From Pseudovirgaria hyperparasitica (Eukaryota > Ascomycota > Dothideomycetes > Acrospermales > Acrospermaceae), in NCBI RefSeq assembly GCF_010093815.1, contig NW_022985559.1:869180-933179 (forward strand): a stretch of DNA of 64,000 nucleotides, written 5' to 3'. This document shows positions 35,758-47,377 of this stretch, one piece after another. Made by a program: the position numbers and the translations under genes. The number at the start of each line of letters is the position of its first letter. The first letter of the stretch is position 1. The notes below the pieces were generated by a model. It worked only from the letters and a program-made list of their open reading frames with translations. It was not told the DNA's origin and did not search any database.

Positions 35758-37480
35758 TCAATACAAGTAGATAAAATCCTCATTGACAAGATCTGTCATG
35801 TCATCAAACGCCTTGTCTCCAATACCACCACCGGAATCCCCATTCATGACCCCAGCCTTGTTCCCTATCGTCCTCCCGGTCTCCATACTATAATCAACAA
35901 CAATCGCATTTTTCCCTGCGACCAAGCGCATATTCGCATGCTTGCGATTCAGTATTCTGATCCAAGCGGCGGCAGCAACCACGACAAGCATGATAACAAT
36001 GAATAATGCGAGATTGACGCGAAGACCGCGAGCATAGCGTGGAGCCTCTGCTGGGGTGAATAAATGTGGTCCAATGATATTCCCCGCACTGGCTCCTACA
36101 AAGAGAATACCGGTGTTAACTTTGCGCTTCGTGTCGCCACCAGTGTTTTGGCCGGACCATGAGTAGATGAGAGGCGATATGCCAGGGTAGACGGAGATGA
36201 GATAGTATCCGACGAGCAGAGGGGCTTGGTTCGCCTGGGTGTGCTCGAGAAACATGAGCATCAGGATTCCGACAATGGGGGGAATACATAGGATGATGAG
36301 GACTGGGGACTTCTTTTTCAACTTTGTAGCCGCCCAAGCGCCACCGAGAGTGGATATAATTTGCACGGCGCCGAAGGGCATGTTGAATAGTATTGTGGTG
36401 AATGAGTCGAATCCGAATGACTTTACGATCAGGGGCCCGAAAGTCGTGATACTGTGATGGATCAGTGTTGATTATGACTGTGCTGTCTTCCTCGACTTAC
36501 TTACCCGCCACTTGGAATGCTGACCGCAGTCAACATGGAGAACCAAAGCCATGTCTTGGGATCAAGGATACACTCCTTAACGTGTTCCCATTTCCATACC
36601 CTTGACGCAACTCCCATCTGGTTCATCCTCAAACGCTCCACAGCAATTACCTTTTCATCATGAGTGAGGAATCTAGCCTCCATCGGCGAGTCGGGCATAA
36701 ATATACTGCGTCAAGGTCAGTATCAACCAAATGAACCGCTAATCAGTGGTCTTACAAACAGAAGATGGAGACCACAAACGTTAACAGGCCACAGAACAGA
36801 AAGATAATCTGATACGAATGCAGCCTCCGACTATCAATGTGGCCCAACCCATAACTCAACAGACTACCCAAGATATTCACTACGCCTAACATTGCATACC
36901 ACGACGCATTCCTATTCGTCTGCTCATGCCTCCGATACCACATCTGCACGACGGCAATGAAAGCAGGTGCAACAGCCGCCTCTGCCGCTCCAAGCAAGAA
37001 TCTCGTCGCCAATAGGCCCCCAAAATTGGTCGCGCCAACCATTCCGCAAAGCACAATCGCCCAAGTCAATACCATCACGGAGATGAACTTACCAATTGGT
37101 AGTTTCACAAGCAGGAAGGAGATTATGGGTTGGAAGACGAGTTGCGCCACGTATACGATACTACCCAGCCATGAGTACTGGTCACCGACGAGGTTCGCAT
37201 CGTCTAGCAGACCGAAGACAGAGGCGTAGGAGAGTGATGTCTTGTCGAGGCTCTGCAGGAAGTAGATGGTGAGGAGGAGAGGGAGCAGCGCGAGGTCGAT
37301 CTTGCGAAGGACACGTTTGTTGTCTTCAGGGGAGACGTAGATGCGCTCTTCAGTGGCTAACAGAGCTGCTGCTTTGTCGACATGTTGTGGTCGCGCAGCG
37401 TGTGTTTCGAGATTCGTATTTTCGATTGTCTCGACGGCGTCTTTGGCCTTGTCTTGTCCGGTCGCATGCATTGCTGGCAT
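35758..37480 (-). CDS. MFS transporter, DAL5-like anion:cation symporter family
   Basis: This plasma-membrane importer has three exons: 37480-36756, 36705-36505 and 36451-35758. They give 539 aa, with GT-AG introns of 50 and 53 bp. A charged N-terminus (about 60 aa) precedes KIDLALLPLLLTIYFLQSLDKTSLSYASVFGL, the hallmark first helix of the DAL5/allantoate permease group. Later signatures are GKFISVMVLTWAIVL, RFLLGAAEAAVAPAF, SWYAMLGVVNILGSLLSYGLGHI, the loop WKWEHVKECILDPKTWLWF and GQNTGGDTKRKVNTGILFVGASAGNIIGPHLF. Twelve membrane segments are expected. This family carries organic anions such as allantoate, nicotinate or pantothenate. It is divergent from a GH31 glycosidase, separated by 584 bp, which suggests shared control and perhaps an acidic glycoside substrate; that last step is inference. 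Confidence 0.92.
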
Positions 37481-38064
37481 TACGAGTGACAGGAGATAGA
37501 GATTACCAGCGAACTCGGAAGTGGGCCTCTTGCAGGATATATAGAATGTACTTCATGTTCCCTTGCTTGGAATACCCGGAAGCCGTTGTAACCTACCGGA
37601 TCAGCTCACGACTCAGGATGTCTCATGGTCCCTTACCGGGACTCGTTCGTCATTGAAAAACCCCATGTGAATTTGGCTTAGAGTGCGGAGAAAGATGCCC
37701 GGGTTGACTCCGTAGGTAGGGTCTGTAGTCACGATAAGCCAATCATATGCCCATCTGGGTACGCATGGCGCGGGGAACATGGCGGGATTGTTTCCGTCTT
37801 TACTATTACCAGAATTCCCTTAGTTTCGAACCAGCAAGCACCGCGGTGTGTTGTAGATGCAATTTGCAAACACCGGATTCGACCTCGAGGCGGATTCTCC
37901 AGGTTTGTTATGTCCTTTTAGGTCAATACATAAGAGTTGGTGTAAAGGCTGCTGTGAGTAAAGCTTCCCCAAAGCTGTCAGAAACCGACAGTGCAATAAA
38001 GTCCCATCATATTTCAGAAAACCAAATACTTCTTTTCTCGAGCCATTTCGTACGTTCTTTCATC
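37481..38064. promoter_or_regulatory. Divergent promoter of MFS transporter and GH31 genes
   Basis: This 584 bp region serves both genes. It contains an inverted CGG-N3-CCG (37577-37585) and further CCGG words near 37596, 37637 and 37698, compatible with Zn2Cys6 factor binding. The GH31 reading frame is open upstream to 37747, but the ATG at 38065 is the better start because family similarity begins there. Confidence 0.45.
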
Positions 38065-40599
38065 ATGGGACAGAGTGAAATTGTACCAGAAGCGTGGCAA
38101 GTAGATGCTTCACTGACCAGCAGTGCACATGCCCCCGAAGTGTATCTTCATACAACAACACCGCTCGGGAAGTGTTCCTGGACGTTCCAAACCATCAGAA
38201 AGAACCTCTTTCGCACCACGTTCTCCAGCGAAAACCACCCTATACCACCTCATCCAAGTGCAAAGCGACCAGCTACAAGGCTCAACCCTCAATCAGTCGC
38301 TGTCACCACACCAGAAGAAACCTCGAAATTCATTCGACTTGAGAATCTAAGTGTCAATATCTCCTGGTCTGGCACACCGCTCCTAAAATTTATCTTTGAC
38401 GGCCAAGCCAAGCCTCTTCACGAAGACCTGCCTTTTCGCTCATACGCCTTCGATGGCCCAGGCATCGCCCACTACACACGTTATGCACGCAACACCCTTC
38501 ACGTTGGCCTCGGCGAGAAAAGTGCCCCAATGGATTTATCCAACCGGCACTTCAAGCTCTCCGCAACCGACTGCTTTGGGTACGATGTATACCGCACTGA
38601 TCCAATGTACAAACACATTCCCCTGTTAATCAATGCCACTGCAGACGGTGTTGTCGGTTCATTCTCTACCTGCCACTCCCGCGGCTTTTACTCAGTCGGC
38701 TCTGAAATGGACGGCTTGTGGGGTCATTTCAAAGTGTACCGTCAGGAGCATGGTGGGCTTGAGGAGTACCTTATCGTCGGCCGTACACTGCAAGAAGTAG
38801 TTCACACATACGCCGAGCTCGTTGGCTACCCTCTTCTCGTGCCTCGCTGGGCATTCGGGTACATCGCAGGCGGAATGAAGTATAGCATGCTCGACAACCC
38901 TCGAGCAAGTGAAGCCTTGATTGAGTTTGCGGAAAAGTTGAAGAAGTATGACATCCCGTGCTCTGGGTTTCAGATGAGTAGCGGGTACACAGTCGCAGAG
39001 ACAGAACCGAAGACGCGAAATGTGTTCACGTGGAATCGGCATCGATTCCCGGATCCGAAGGGGTTTGTAGACGAGTATCATCGGCGAGGTATTAGGCTGA
39101 TCGCGAACGTAAAGCCGTATGTATTGGGTAATCATCCAGAATACGAAAAGTTGAGCGCAGCTGGTGCGTTCTTTAACGATCCGAAAACAGGAGGAAGCGC
39201 AACAGCGCGGCTGTGGAGTGCTGGAGGAGGAGAGAGTGGCGTCGGAGGCCACCTGGACTTCACATCCACAGCAGCATATGACTGGTGGTACTCTGGCGTG
39301 CGCGAGCTTAGAAAACTCGGCATTGATTGCATCTGGAACGACAACAACGAATGGACTGTGCCGGACGACGAATGGCACTGCGCCTTGAATGATTCAGCCT
39401 ACCTCGAGAAACCGTCAGGTCAGATCTCGGACCGCATTGGGCTTTGGGGTCGTAGTCTCAACACCGAGCTCATGTCGAAATCTTCGCATGATGCATGCCT
39501 CGCTGTATACCCCGACGAGCGCCCATTCGTTCTGACCCGCAGTGCAACCGCCGGCTCGATGCGATACTGCGCAAGCACTTGGTCCGGCGACAATGTGACG
39601 TCCTGGGACGGGATGAAAGGCGCAAACGCTTTGTCGTTGACGGCATCTTTCTGTCTTCTGCACTGCTATGGGCATGATATCGGCGGGTTTGAAGGTCCAC
39701 AGCCGAGTGCAGAACTGCTGGTACGCTGGGTCCAGCAAGGCATTTATTCGCCTCGGTTCGCAATCAATTGCTTCAAAACATCACCTGATAACAATAGCGT
39801 CGGTGATATTATTGAGCCGTGGATGTATCCGGAGGTCTTGACAGTCGTGCGGAAGGCTTTGCGGAGACGATATGAGCTCATCCCGTACTTGTATTCTCTC
39901 ATGCTCAACAGCCATCTGCATGCAATGCCACCACAGCGATGGACAGGATGGGGATATGAGTCGGATCCTGAAGTATGGACGAGCCGCGTATTAAAAGACG
40001 GCGAGACGGAATACTGGCTCGGTGATGCGCTTCTTGTTGGCGGTGTTTTTGAGGCTGGTGCTAATAAGGCACGCATGTATCTGCCGAAAGGTCCACGATT
40101 TGTAGACGTCCATACCGCTCAGCTTTACAGCGGTGGCCAATGGGTCGAGATCGAGTCACATTGGGAAAAGAGTATTCCTGTGCTTGCGAGAGTTGGAGCT
40201 GCGATTCCTATCGGCAAGCCAGTGCAAGTCCTTTCCGTTGGCGACAAAGAGAACACGGCAAACCTTTCAGTGGATGACTACCGTGGTATTGAGATATTTC
40301 CTGACACGGAATATTTCGAGACGGAATGGATGAACAATGTTTGGTACGAAGACGACGGGGTATCACGGACTGATAATACGATCTCAGAGTTCGCCATCTC
40401 GTACAGATGGACAAGTCAGGAAGTCGAGATACAGTATGAAGAAAAGCTAAAGGGGGGTTATCAGCCTCCCTGGCGAACCTTGAGTATCATTTTACCTTTG
40501 AATGATCGACGAACTGTCAGATTGAATGACGCCGCGCTTATGACGAAAGGCATGGATGAGCTTGGTCGATATGTTTTCGAGAGTGTAAAACTTCGTTAG
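38065..40599 (+). CDS. Glycoside hydrolase family 31 enzyme, cytosolic
   Basis: This is a retaining alpha-glycosidase of GH31 (alpha-glucosidase or alpha-xylosidase clan). The single exon gives 844 aa. The N-terminal beta-sandwich includes HFKLSATDCFGYDVYRTDPMYKHIPLL. The catalytic barrel then follows with GYIAGGMKYSM, GFQMSSGYTVAE, the nucleophile region IDCIWNDNNEW (Asp426 predicted) and the acid/base STWSGDNVTSWDGM (Asp509 predicted), then GHDIGGFEG. The C-terminal beta domains contain GDALLVGGVFEAGANKARMYLPKG. No signal peptide is present (MGQSEIVPEAW), so it should act on a sugar taken into the cell. The divergent DAL5-like transporter could import that substrate. Exact specificity within GH31 is unknown. 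Confidence 0.92.
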   Translation: MGQSEIVPEAWQVDASLTSSAHAPEVYLHTTTPLGKCSWTFQTIRKNLFRTTFSSENHPIPPHPSAKRPATRLNPQSVAVTTPEETSKFIRLENLSVNISWSGTPLLKFIFDGQAKPLHEDLPFRSYAFDGPGIAHYTRYARNTLHVGLGEKSAPMDLSNRHFKLSATDCFGYDVYRTDPMYKHIPLLINATADGVVGSFSTCHSRGFYSVGSEMDGLWGHFKVYRQEHGGLEEYLIVGRTLQEVVHTYAELVGYPLLVPRWAFGYIAGGMKYSMLDNPRASEALIEFAEKLKKYDIPCSGFQMSSGYTVAETEPKTRNVFTWNRHRFPDPKGFVDEYHRRGIRLIANVKPYVLGNHPEYEKLSAAGAFFNDPKTGGSATARLWSAGGGESGVGGHLDFTSTAAYDWWYSGVRELRKLGIDCIWNDNNEWTVPDDEWHCALNDSAYLEKPSGQISDRIGLWGRSLNTELMSKSSHDACLAVYPDERPFVLTRSATAGSMRYCASTWSGDNVTSWDGMKGANALSLTASFCLLHCYGHDIGGFEGPQPSAELLVRWVQQGIYSPRFAINCFKTSPDNNSVGDIIEPWMYPEVLTVVRKALRRRYELIPYLYSLMLNSHLHAMPPQRWTGWGYESDPEVWTSRVLKDGETEYWLGDALLVGGVFEAGANKARMYLPKGPRFVDVHTAQLYSGGQWVEIESHWEKSIPVLARVGAAIPIGKPVQVLSVGDKENTANLSVDDYRGIEIFPDTEYFETEWMNNVWYEDDGVSRTDNTISEFAISYRWTSQEVEIQYEEKLKGGYQPPWRTLSIILPLNDRRTVRLNDAALMTKGMDELGRYVFESVKLR

Positions 40600-41167
40600 A
40601 GACTGCCATATAGGTAACGTACATGTATATCTGTACATATCAATAGGAGCAGACGAGGCAAACTGTGTTCTTAGCATAAATGATAGGGCTGTCTGGGTAG
40701 ACACTTGCGGAAGGCCAGAGAATTGTCAAAAGTACATAACCATAAGCCGTGAACGGTGAATAGCTGATCTCAAGGAAATTCATCACCATTGCCTTCGCAC
40801 TATCAGTCATCTGTTCCACCCGGATGTTGTGATAATTTCGAACCTTCTAAGTGCTGGGATTCAGGAAGAGCTTGAGCTTTGGATATCAAGGAGAGCATCT
40901 ATCGGATATCTATAGCGGCAATAGAATATAGACAGGTAATAATATTGGAGCTAACCATTGAAGCATTAGGATGTAGTAAGATTTTCTTGTCTTTGGAAGA
41001 TAAGTTGAGGTAGTTTTTCGAAAGTAGTATTTATGCCTTAGGCACTACTGAACCTAACAGGACGTCATTCAGAAACGCGTACGGAAAGCGCCGACGCGAA
41101 GTTGCCCGCTCACATATAACCACCATTCAATGCAGCTTTCCACTTACGTTTTAATCTGAATATCATA
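40600..41167. other. Intergenic region before Ap4A phosphorylase
   Basis: No gene is seen. About 40890-41000 is TA-rich. The region holds the promoter of the downstream gene. Confidence 0.5.
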
Positions 41168-42214
41168 ATGCCCGAAAATCTCCCAGCCCTTGTGGCACAG
41201 AAATTCCAGTCCGCTCTAGCAGCGAAAGAGCTGATATTTTCATCGACCGAACTGACAGTCATACGTACTTCATCAGGACTACCGGTAATCACAACGCAAT
41301 TCACGCTCAGTATCTTTCTAGTGGACTTACATGCAGCACTCTAGTTTCAATTACGTTATTGTCCAGCTCTCGCAAAGAAGCCCACCTCTACTACGCCCAA
41401 GTCGAGCGCAACTGCGAAACGAGTCGATCCCTTTGAAGATCCTATAGAGTTGCTTCATATAGCCAGCATTCCGCCTACCGATAGCTCCCACGTCCTCGTA
41501 CTGAACAAGTATCCTGTGATTCGGAATCACTTCATACTTGCAACCAAGCAGAACAAACCCCAAACACACCAGTTGGAGGAAGACGATCTCGCCATAACGT
41601 TGCAGTGCATTCAAGATTGGGAAAGGGATGGCAATCGACGTCTTTACGCATTCTTCAATTCTGGGGCTCATAGTGGAGCAAGTCAGCCGCATAGACATTT
41701 GCAATTTTTGCCTGTCGAGTCTATGTCTCATCAAGAGGGCAGCGCGAGCTGGACCTTGATGACGGACCGCATCATTGCGAGCTCAGAGAAGCTATTACCA
41801 TTTGCCTATTTCCACGTCAAATTTACCTCGGACATAAGCCCAGGCCAGTTGCACCGAGAGTACCTGAATTTGTACAATGCTGCTGAACGGTCTGTTCGTA
41901 CTTACATCTCATCGTCGTGCGGTGATCTCCAATTGCATCCAACGGGTGGAGGCGACTTGCCTATTAGTTACAATCTCGCCATGACAAGCGAAGGATTGAT
42001 CATTGCTCCCAGGAGAAGGGAGGGGATCGCAGTCAGGGATGACCAGGAAGGGTTTGTGGCGCTCAATGGAACAGTGCTCTCCGGAAGCCTTATGGTCAAG
42101 GATGCACTTGAATACGAGATCCTACAAAAACGGTTGCACGTCCTAGATGAACTCCTGATATCAATTGGAATCCCACATCATGCAGAGGATGGCGAAGGTC
42201 CGAACAAGCTGTAA
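41168..42214 (+). CDS. Ap4A phosphorylase / ATP adenylyltransferase (HIT superfamily)
   Basis: The enzyme phosphorolyses diadenosine tetraphosphate to ADP and ATP, controlling dinucleotide levels in the cytosol. Two exons, 41168-41284 and 41345-42214, give 328 aa. The 60 bp GT-AG intron is phase 0 and joins SSGLP to FQLRYCPALAKKP, a conserved junction in this family. The catalytic motif GASQPHRHLQFLPV (His155, His157 and Gln159) is the HxHxQ signature. Upstream, HVLVLNKYPVIRNHFILAT is the typical strand-helix of the same fold. Downstream, GGGDLPISYNLAMTSEGLIIAPRR is the C-terminal family block. Length matches yeast APA1/APA2 proteins. The C-terminal NKL loosely resembles a peroxisomal signal; I do not rely on it. 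Confidence 0.92.
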
Positions 42215-44340
42215 GAACGGCGATGTCGTGGACAATACGAACCTTGTCAGCGCTGCTGTTGCCATTCTGTCAACTTTTGCGGCCAAAGTGCCTGATGCTA
42301 CTACCATTCTATGTTTGATAGGCGCTATCATTTGCCTCCATCCGAACTTGCATGGCTGTGGAAAACCAGTTGGAAAGGCCGTACATGGCTGATACTACCT
42401 ACGTTTAGCCTCAAGTGTCACTTTTACAGCCGGAGACGACCAGACTTGTCGAGACATGTTTAATCACGCCACCAGTATCGGGCAGTCGCGCAAGATACGA
42501 TGCGTCGAATAGGAACTGTCGTGCGCCAACCTGCTTGGTCCCACACCATTGCTTCGATGTTGATTATGACCCTTATGCTCTGGTCGAAGATCTACACAGT
42601 ACATGTGCGAAGCAAAAGACAGGGGTGGCCCGAGAAACAGCATGACTATGCACAGAAGAAAAAGGCTGTTCTCGACCCAGATCAATGCTCGTGCCAAAGA
42701 GTCAGGGCTTCCCGTGTCAGCAAAGGCGGACGGGAAGGATCCGATGGAGCTAGATCACCGGTGAATGGTCCTTAATGAGCCCAAGGCTGTAAGGAATGTT
42801 AGCTCGCCCGTTTGCCAGCGTACATCCGAAGCACTGTATCGACATGCCTTTGTCGAGACATGCTTCTCATGTTTTCAATGCGGACGTAATTGTATCATAT
42901 GATGGTACAGTATGAGATGCGTACCAGCATGCGGGCATTCAATTTGTAGTGAAGACTCTAAGACATCTAAGAACAACAAGACCTCTGTTTACGGACGAGC
43001 TATCGGTCGATATAACGACAAGGATAGAGGCATCTTGTACATCGATCAAGCAGCCTCAAGTCTAAGATTCTGAACCTAGATTGGGCAGTACCTGTGATAT
43101 GTAATAACCCTTGTAGTGTCTTACAATGGTGAGTGGCCAACCTGAGCCTGTGGGATCACACTACGCCGTTACCATGAACACGCTCAACTAGGACTACCGC
43201 CTGGTAAACCAAGTCTTTTGGAGATGATCAATTATCTCAATCGTCTCAGACACGAATATCAGAGAATCTTCGCCAAGCACGCTACGCTCCTTCGTACGAT
43301 CACTCAATGCCGTTCGATCCTAGCGACAAGCTCGCAGTACTTTGCACAGTTCTCATCAAATTCGCACTAATCCATCTTACTCAGATATACACGGCAAGCT
43401 GCTATGGACATAGCGCGAGCTCTGAGACTGTGCAAAGGCAAATCAGGGAGAAAGTCCAATCCAGATGGATAGTGAGGCATGTTGGTGGTGGGGGTTGCAC
43501 AATGTGTCGATCCTTGCGGGACCACAGTTTGCGGAGTAATCCAGGCCCGATCTTACGGATAAGATTATGGGATTCCCGTGATCCCGCCAGCCTGAGGTGG
43601 CCATTTGAGACGGCTCCAGCGGTCCCCGACCGATCCCTCGAAGCGTCCAAATGTGGTAATTGTATAGCGAATTGCCAGGCCCTGATCAACATGTCGAGCC
43701 TTGGGGTGTATCATAGATGCGCACACAGAGTTACCAAGACCGGGTAGAGCGTCCTCTGACGATGGAACGATTCAAGTTTCTAAATGACTACCTGGCCGAC
43801 TTCGATTCTTGTTATCATAGGCCATGTCTCGAAAACTATTCATACCGAGTTGAGCGTGCTTCTACTGGTTGTCGAAGGTGGTTTCGCCACGTGTTACTGC
43901 TCTAGATTCACTCCAAGACCATCAGACGATCGCTTTGAGCATGATTCTGAGGAATGATGATGGCACGTAAGATTGTGAGAGCCTCTGGTCCCCCTGGGCA
44001 CGTTATGGGGCCTCCCATGTACCAGCACAAAGGTCAGACATGCGGTCGTACAACCTCATCAATCCTCGCCAACAACCACGTGTTGGCGCGGGTGATGTGG
44101 CTTAGGGAGGAGGGGTGCTTGAAGATGCTATTTTAGTTTTGAACCTGAGGCGCATGAGTGTTCGCACCGCCACAAGTTGAATGGCTTTGCTGCTTCCTGG
44201 CGCACACTATCACGAGTGCGTCCCTAATTATTGGGCGTACGACTTTGGAAGGATTATCGTCACATCGATCGGGGGGGACGTCTTGTAACTCTCTGCTGAT
44301 TAACGCGCAGCACACCAACTCGGCCGAGCCGTCAACAATA

Positions 44341-44961
44341 ATGACTGGATGTGGTCACGTTCGGCGATTGATGAGTGCAGGAGCCGGACCCAAAATAAGT
44401 TGTATGATAATTAGTATGCAGTCAGTCGAACGACTTGGTACTTTGAGCAGTTTAGGCCACCAATCACAGAGAACCCGTCGTACCCGCGCATCTGCCCCCA
44501 AAGCATTCGTTGAAGATGCGATGCGGTATTGTGCAAGACGACTGCAGGGCGACGATTTGCAAATGGGGAGCCAATTTTTTAGCGCGAAGTCAACTCATGC
44601 CAAGCGACAAACAAGCACCGGGGCCGGTTCCTCGGAGCATTGGGGCTTGGATGATCACTGGATCGAGCGTAAGATCCTCCGCCCGGCCGACAAAGCCGCA
44701 TTTGGCACACGGCAGGATCTGAACACAAGGCTGGTTGGATCGGAAAGAATGGAAGTTACATTTGTTGTGCACTGCTGGAAGCTAGAAAGCACAAGTGCCA
44801 CGGATGATTCCATAGCACATGATGATGATGTTGCTGTTGATGGTAACGGGCAGCGCAGCCCGTCCGGCGCGCGCGCGCGCGTGCGGCCAGAAGAGAATGA
44901 AGTATTGTACAGATTTGTACAATTGCCCCAAACGAGACGTTCCACAAAGCAGGGCCCCTAA
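44341..44961 (+). CDS. Doubtful hypothetical frame
   Basis: An ATG-initiated frame of 206 codons (open from 44158) lies in the gene-poor region. The product is Ser/Arg/Thr-rich with no domain, signal peptide or membrane segment, and its end covers a GC-alternating repeat (ARARVRPEENE). Its length is somewhat more than expected by chance, but there is no other support. Confidence 0.15.
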   Translation: MTGCGHVRRLMSAGAGPKISCMIISMQSVERLGTLSSLGHQSQRTRRTRASAPKAFVEDAMRYCARRLQGDDLQMGSQFFSAKSTHAKRQTSTGAGSSEHWGLDDHWIERKILRPADKAAFGTRQDLNTRLVGSERMEVTFVVHCWKLESTSATDDSIAHDDDVAVDGNGQRSPSGARARVRPEENEVLYRFVQLPQTRRSTKQGP

Positions 44962-45624
44962 ATTATCCTACGGGATCCCCAGAACGACAGAGGTTACAAC
45001 AACCAATATGGGTGAAGGGCACTACGGATAAGCCGCAAGCACCATGAATAATTCGACTAGGGCTAGCGAGTGAAATAGTGGAGGAGGAGGGTGAGGAGGC
45101 AGAGGGCGCGCTCCCCCCTCCCAAAACCCTAGGAGCTATCCAAATTTGTGCCAGGAAGTCCCTAGTTCGTAGGTTAATTAGGTAGGATGGGTATGTGTAC
45201 AGTACTCGTTTGCCGAGTCAGTCACAACTGCAACGTGGAATCCACGGTCCCTTGCGTTGACGAGGCTATGGATCTTGCAGGGTTCAGGAAAGAAGAGATT
45301 GGCTGCTTTTTGATGTTGACGAAGGGGGGGTTGGACCAGGGAGGGAGGATTCACGGATGCGGCAACGACGCAACCGGGACGAGAAGCCAGCTCAAAACAG
45401 AAAAAGGGTCAAACTGTTAGGGACAAGGAGGGGGGAGGTTTGGAAGACCGAACATGGCACTTGACGCTACAGCAGTCAGCAAGTTGAAACAAAAAGGTGA
45501 ATTGAAAGGTGGGAGAGAAGCCTTGCGCAAGACGTCATTGGATAGGGCAGATATTGCTTCCTACTCCTGGCGGATCCTGGGGACATGGACTGCCTTACAT
45601 GATTGCTTGCTATAATTGCGAACG

Positions 45625-45660
45625 GCGACGACGACGACGACGACACGGCAGCAGCAGCAG
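45625..45660. repeat. CGA and GCA trinucleotide microsatellites
   Basis: A run of about six CGA units (45625-45643) is followed by a GCA run (45648-45660). Confidence 0.85.
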
Positions 45661-45712
45661 GCAACAATGGTGCACTCCTCCATATAGTAGAGGCGCGCGC
45701 CGGGTGTGTTAG

Positions 45713-45732
45713 TGCAAGCAAGCAAGCAAGCA
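45713..45732. repeat. AAGC tetranucleotide microsatellite
   Basis: Five units of GCAA/AAGC in tandem. Confidence 0.85.
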
Positions 45733-47344
45733 ATACGAGCAAAGAGGAGCAGGTCGACGCCGAGGAGGAACTAAAATTAGTGGCATATGATACGCAACAG
45801 AAACGTTTGACGGCAAGAGTGGCAGCGACTTGGCGACGTGGGTGGTGGGCATGCAGGTGAGAGTGTGTAGTGTGGTCTTCTCGAACGATGAAGGATGCAT
45901 GCCTGTGAATGCACGAAACATGTGATGTTGTTGCCAGTGCGTGCAAGAGACCTTTGGCGCATATCTGATTGATGTAGGTAATAGCGGCATCATGGATCTC
46001 TTCCACCGCTACGAGAGGGCTGTTCTGGCGGTGATGGACACCCTACTACTACCTAGTACCTGGTAATCAGTTCATGGACGGGCAAGCACAGCAATGATGT
46101 TACATAGGATAGAGGGAGATACGATGCACGAGTGACAGGATGACGATAGAGGAGGGTTAGAAGTGGTAGTAGTAGTAGCAACGGTAACTTGTAAGGATGT
46201 GGAAAGTAAAGTGGGGAGAGAGAGAAAGTGGGGAGTCGGTGATGATAGTATAATGGTGGTAATGGTAGCAATGGTAGTTAATTAGTGTAGTGTAATAGTT
46301 GTAGTGTATCGAGTCGTTGAAGCTTGCGGGCGGGCGGGCGCCGGGCGGTGAAGTTTGACGGGGGGCAGTGCACCGCCAGGACCACCAGCCCCAGAAAGCG
46401 GGTCTACAATGCCTGTTTTAGGCTTAGCGCTACTCTATTTCTGGTCCTTTGCGGGCCGCTAAACCAGATAGGGAGCGTGCGCAGGGATGTTCTGTGGCTC
46501 AGCACACCAGACGCCGCCTGCTCTCACCGACACCAACCACTATCAGAGTCCCCAGGCTACTACTACTGAACTACTGACTACTGACTGTAGACGACAGATC
46601 ACAACGACAATGACGATGACTGACTCCACTGCTGCTGCTGTCTGTTGACACTGACAATTTCGCTTTCTGGTTCTAGTAGTTCTCTCGGCTCGGCTTTGCA
46701 TTGCATTACCTATCAGCCTAGCGAGCTCTTACCGGACGAATCACACGGAGAGCTACCAAGTCCCGGACGTGAGCGATGATGCTGGCAGTGTTGTGTATAG
46801 TGAGAAGTCGGAGGGGCAGCTTGAGAGTCGGACGGCATCATATCACAGCACTCAACTTACTCACTCAGGGCACTGGCCTTTTTTTCCTTTTTCTTCCTTT
46901 TTTCCATTTGTGAATCGATGTGTCTATCTATTCTATGATGGGCGGCTATGTTGCTGGAGAGGTGCAATCTGCAGGATCAGTCATTATCGGACCATTCCAC
47001 TATTACTGTCTGAGTATGAGGGATGGTGGATGCACGTTTGTTTCCTTGACCGATCATGAATTCCTGGGCGGGCGGGAGTCGGGACTGGGCTTTCTCTTTT
47101 GTGGCCTATTACTTATCTACCTACGCCAACAAGAAAACCCGCCCAAATCGCCTATGAACCGCCTAACAAGTCGCTATCATGCTCCCTGTTGAGCGTTGAC
47201 CCCCTCCCCTAAAAAACTGACTGTCCGCGCACTCACTGCCGCCTACCACTCGCCCAGACACGCCGCTAAATTTGGGGGGGGAAAAGGGTGCCCGCTTTGG
47301 CGTGACGCCACGGTCTCTTTTGTTTTGCTTGCATTTGCATGCCA

Positions 47345-47377
47345 TACACATACACACACATACACACACACACACAT
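47345..47377. repeat. CA dinucleotide microsatellite
   Basis: An interrupted CA run with two TA steps, ending CACACACATA. Confidence 0.9.

Noticed and set aside
42206-42214. C-terminal NKL of the Ap4A phosphorylase as a peroxisomal signal
   Set aside because: NKL is a weak variant and the family is normally cytosolic.
44158-44961. 267-codon open frame in the gene-poor region
   Set aside because: It starts with GTG, and the first ATG is 61 codons in. Composition is Ser/Arg-rich, there is no domain, and the end covers a GC-alternating repeat. It is kept only as a low-confidence frame from 44341.
45476-46006. 176-codon minus-strand frame
   Set aside because: Much of its length is created by trinucleotide repeats (poly-Ser and poly-Ala runs), and no domain is visible.
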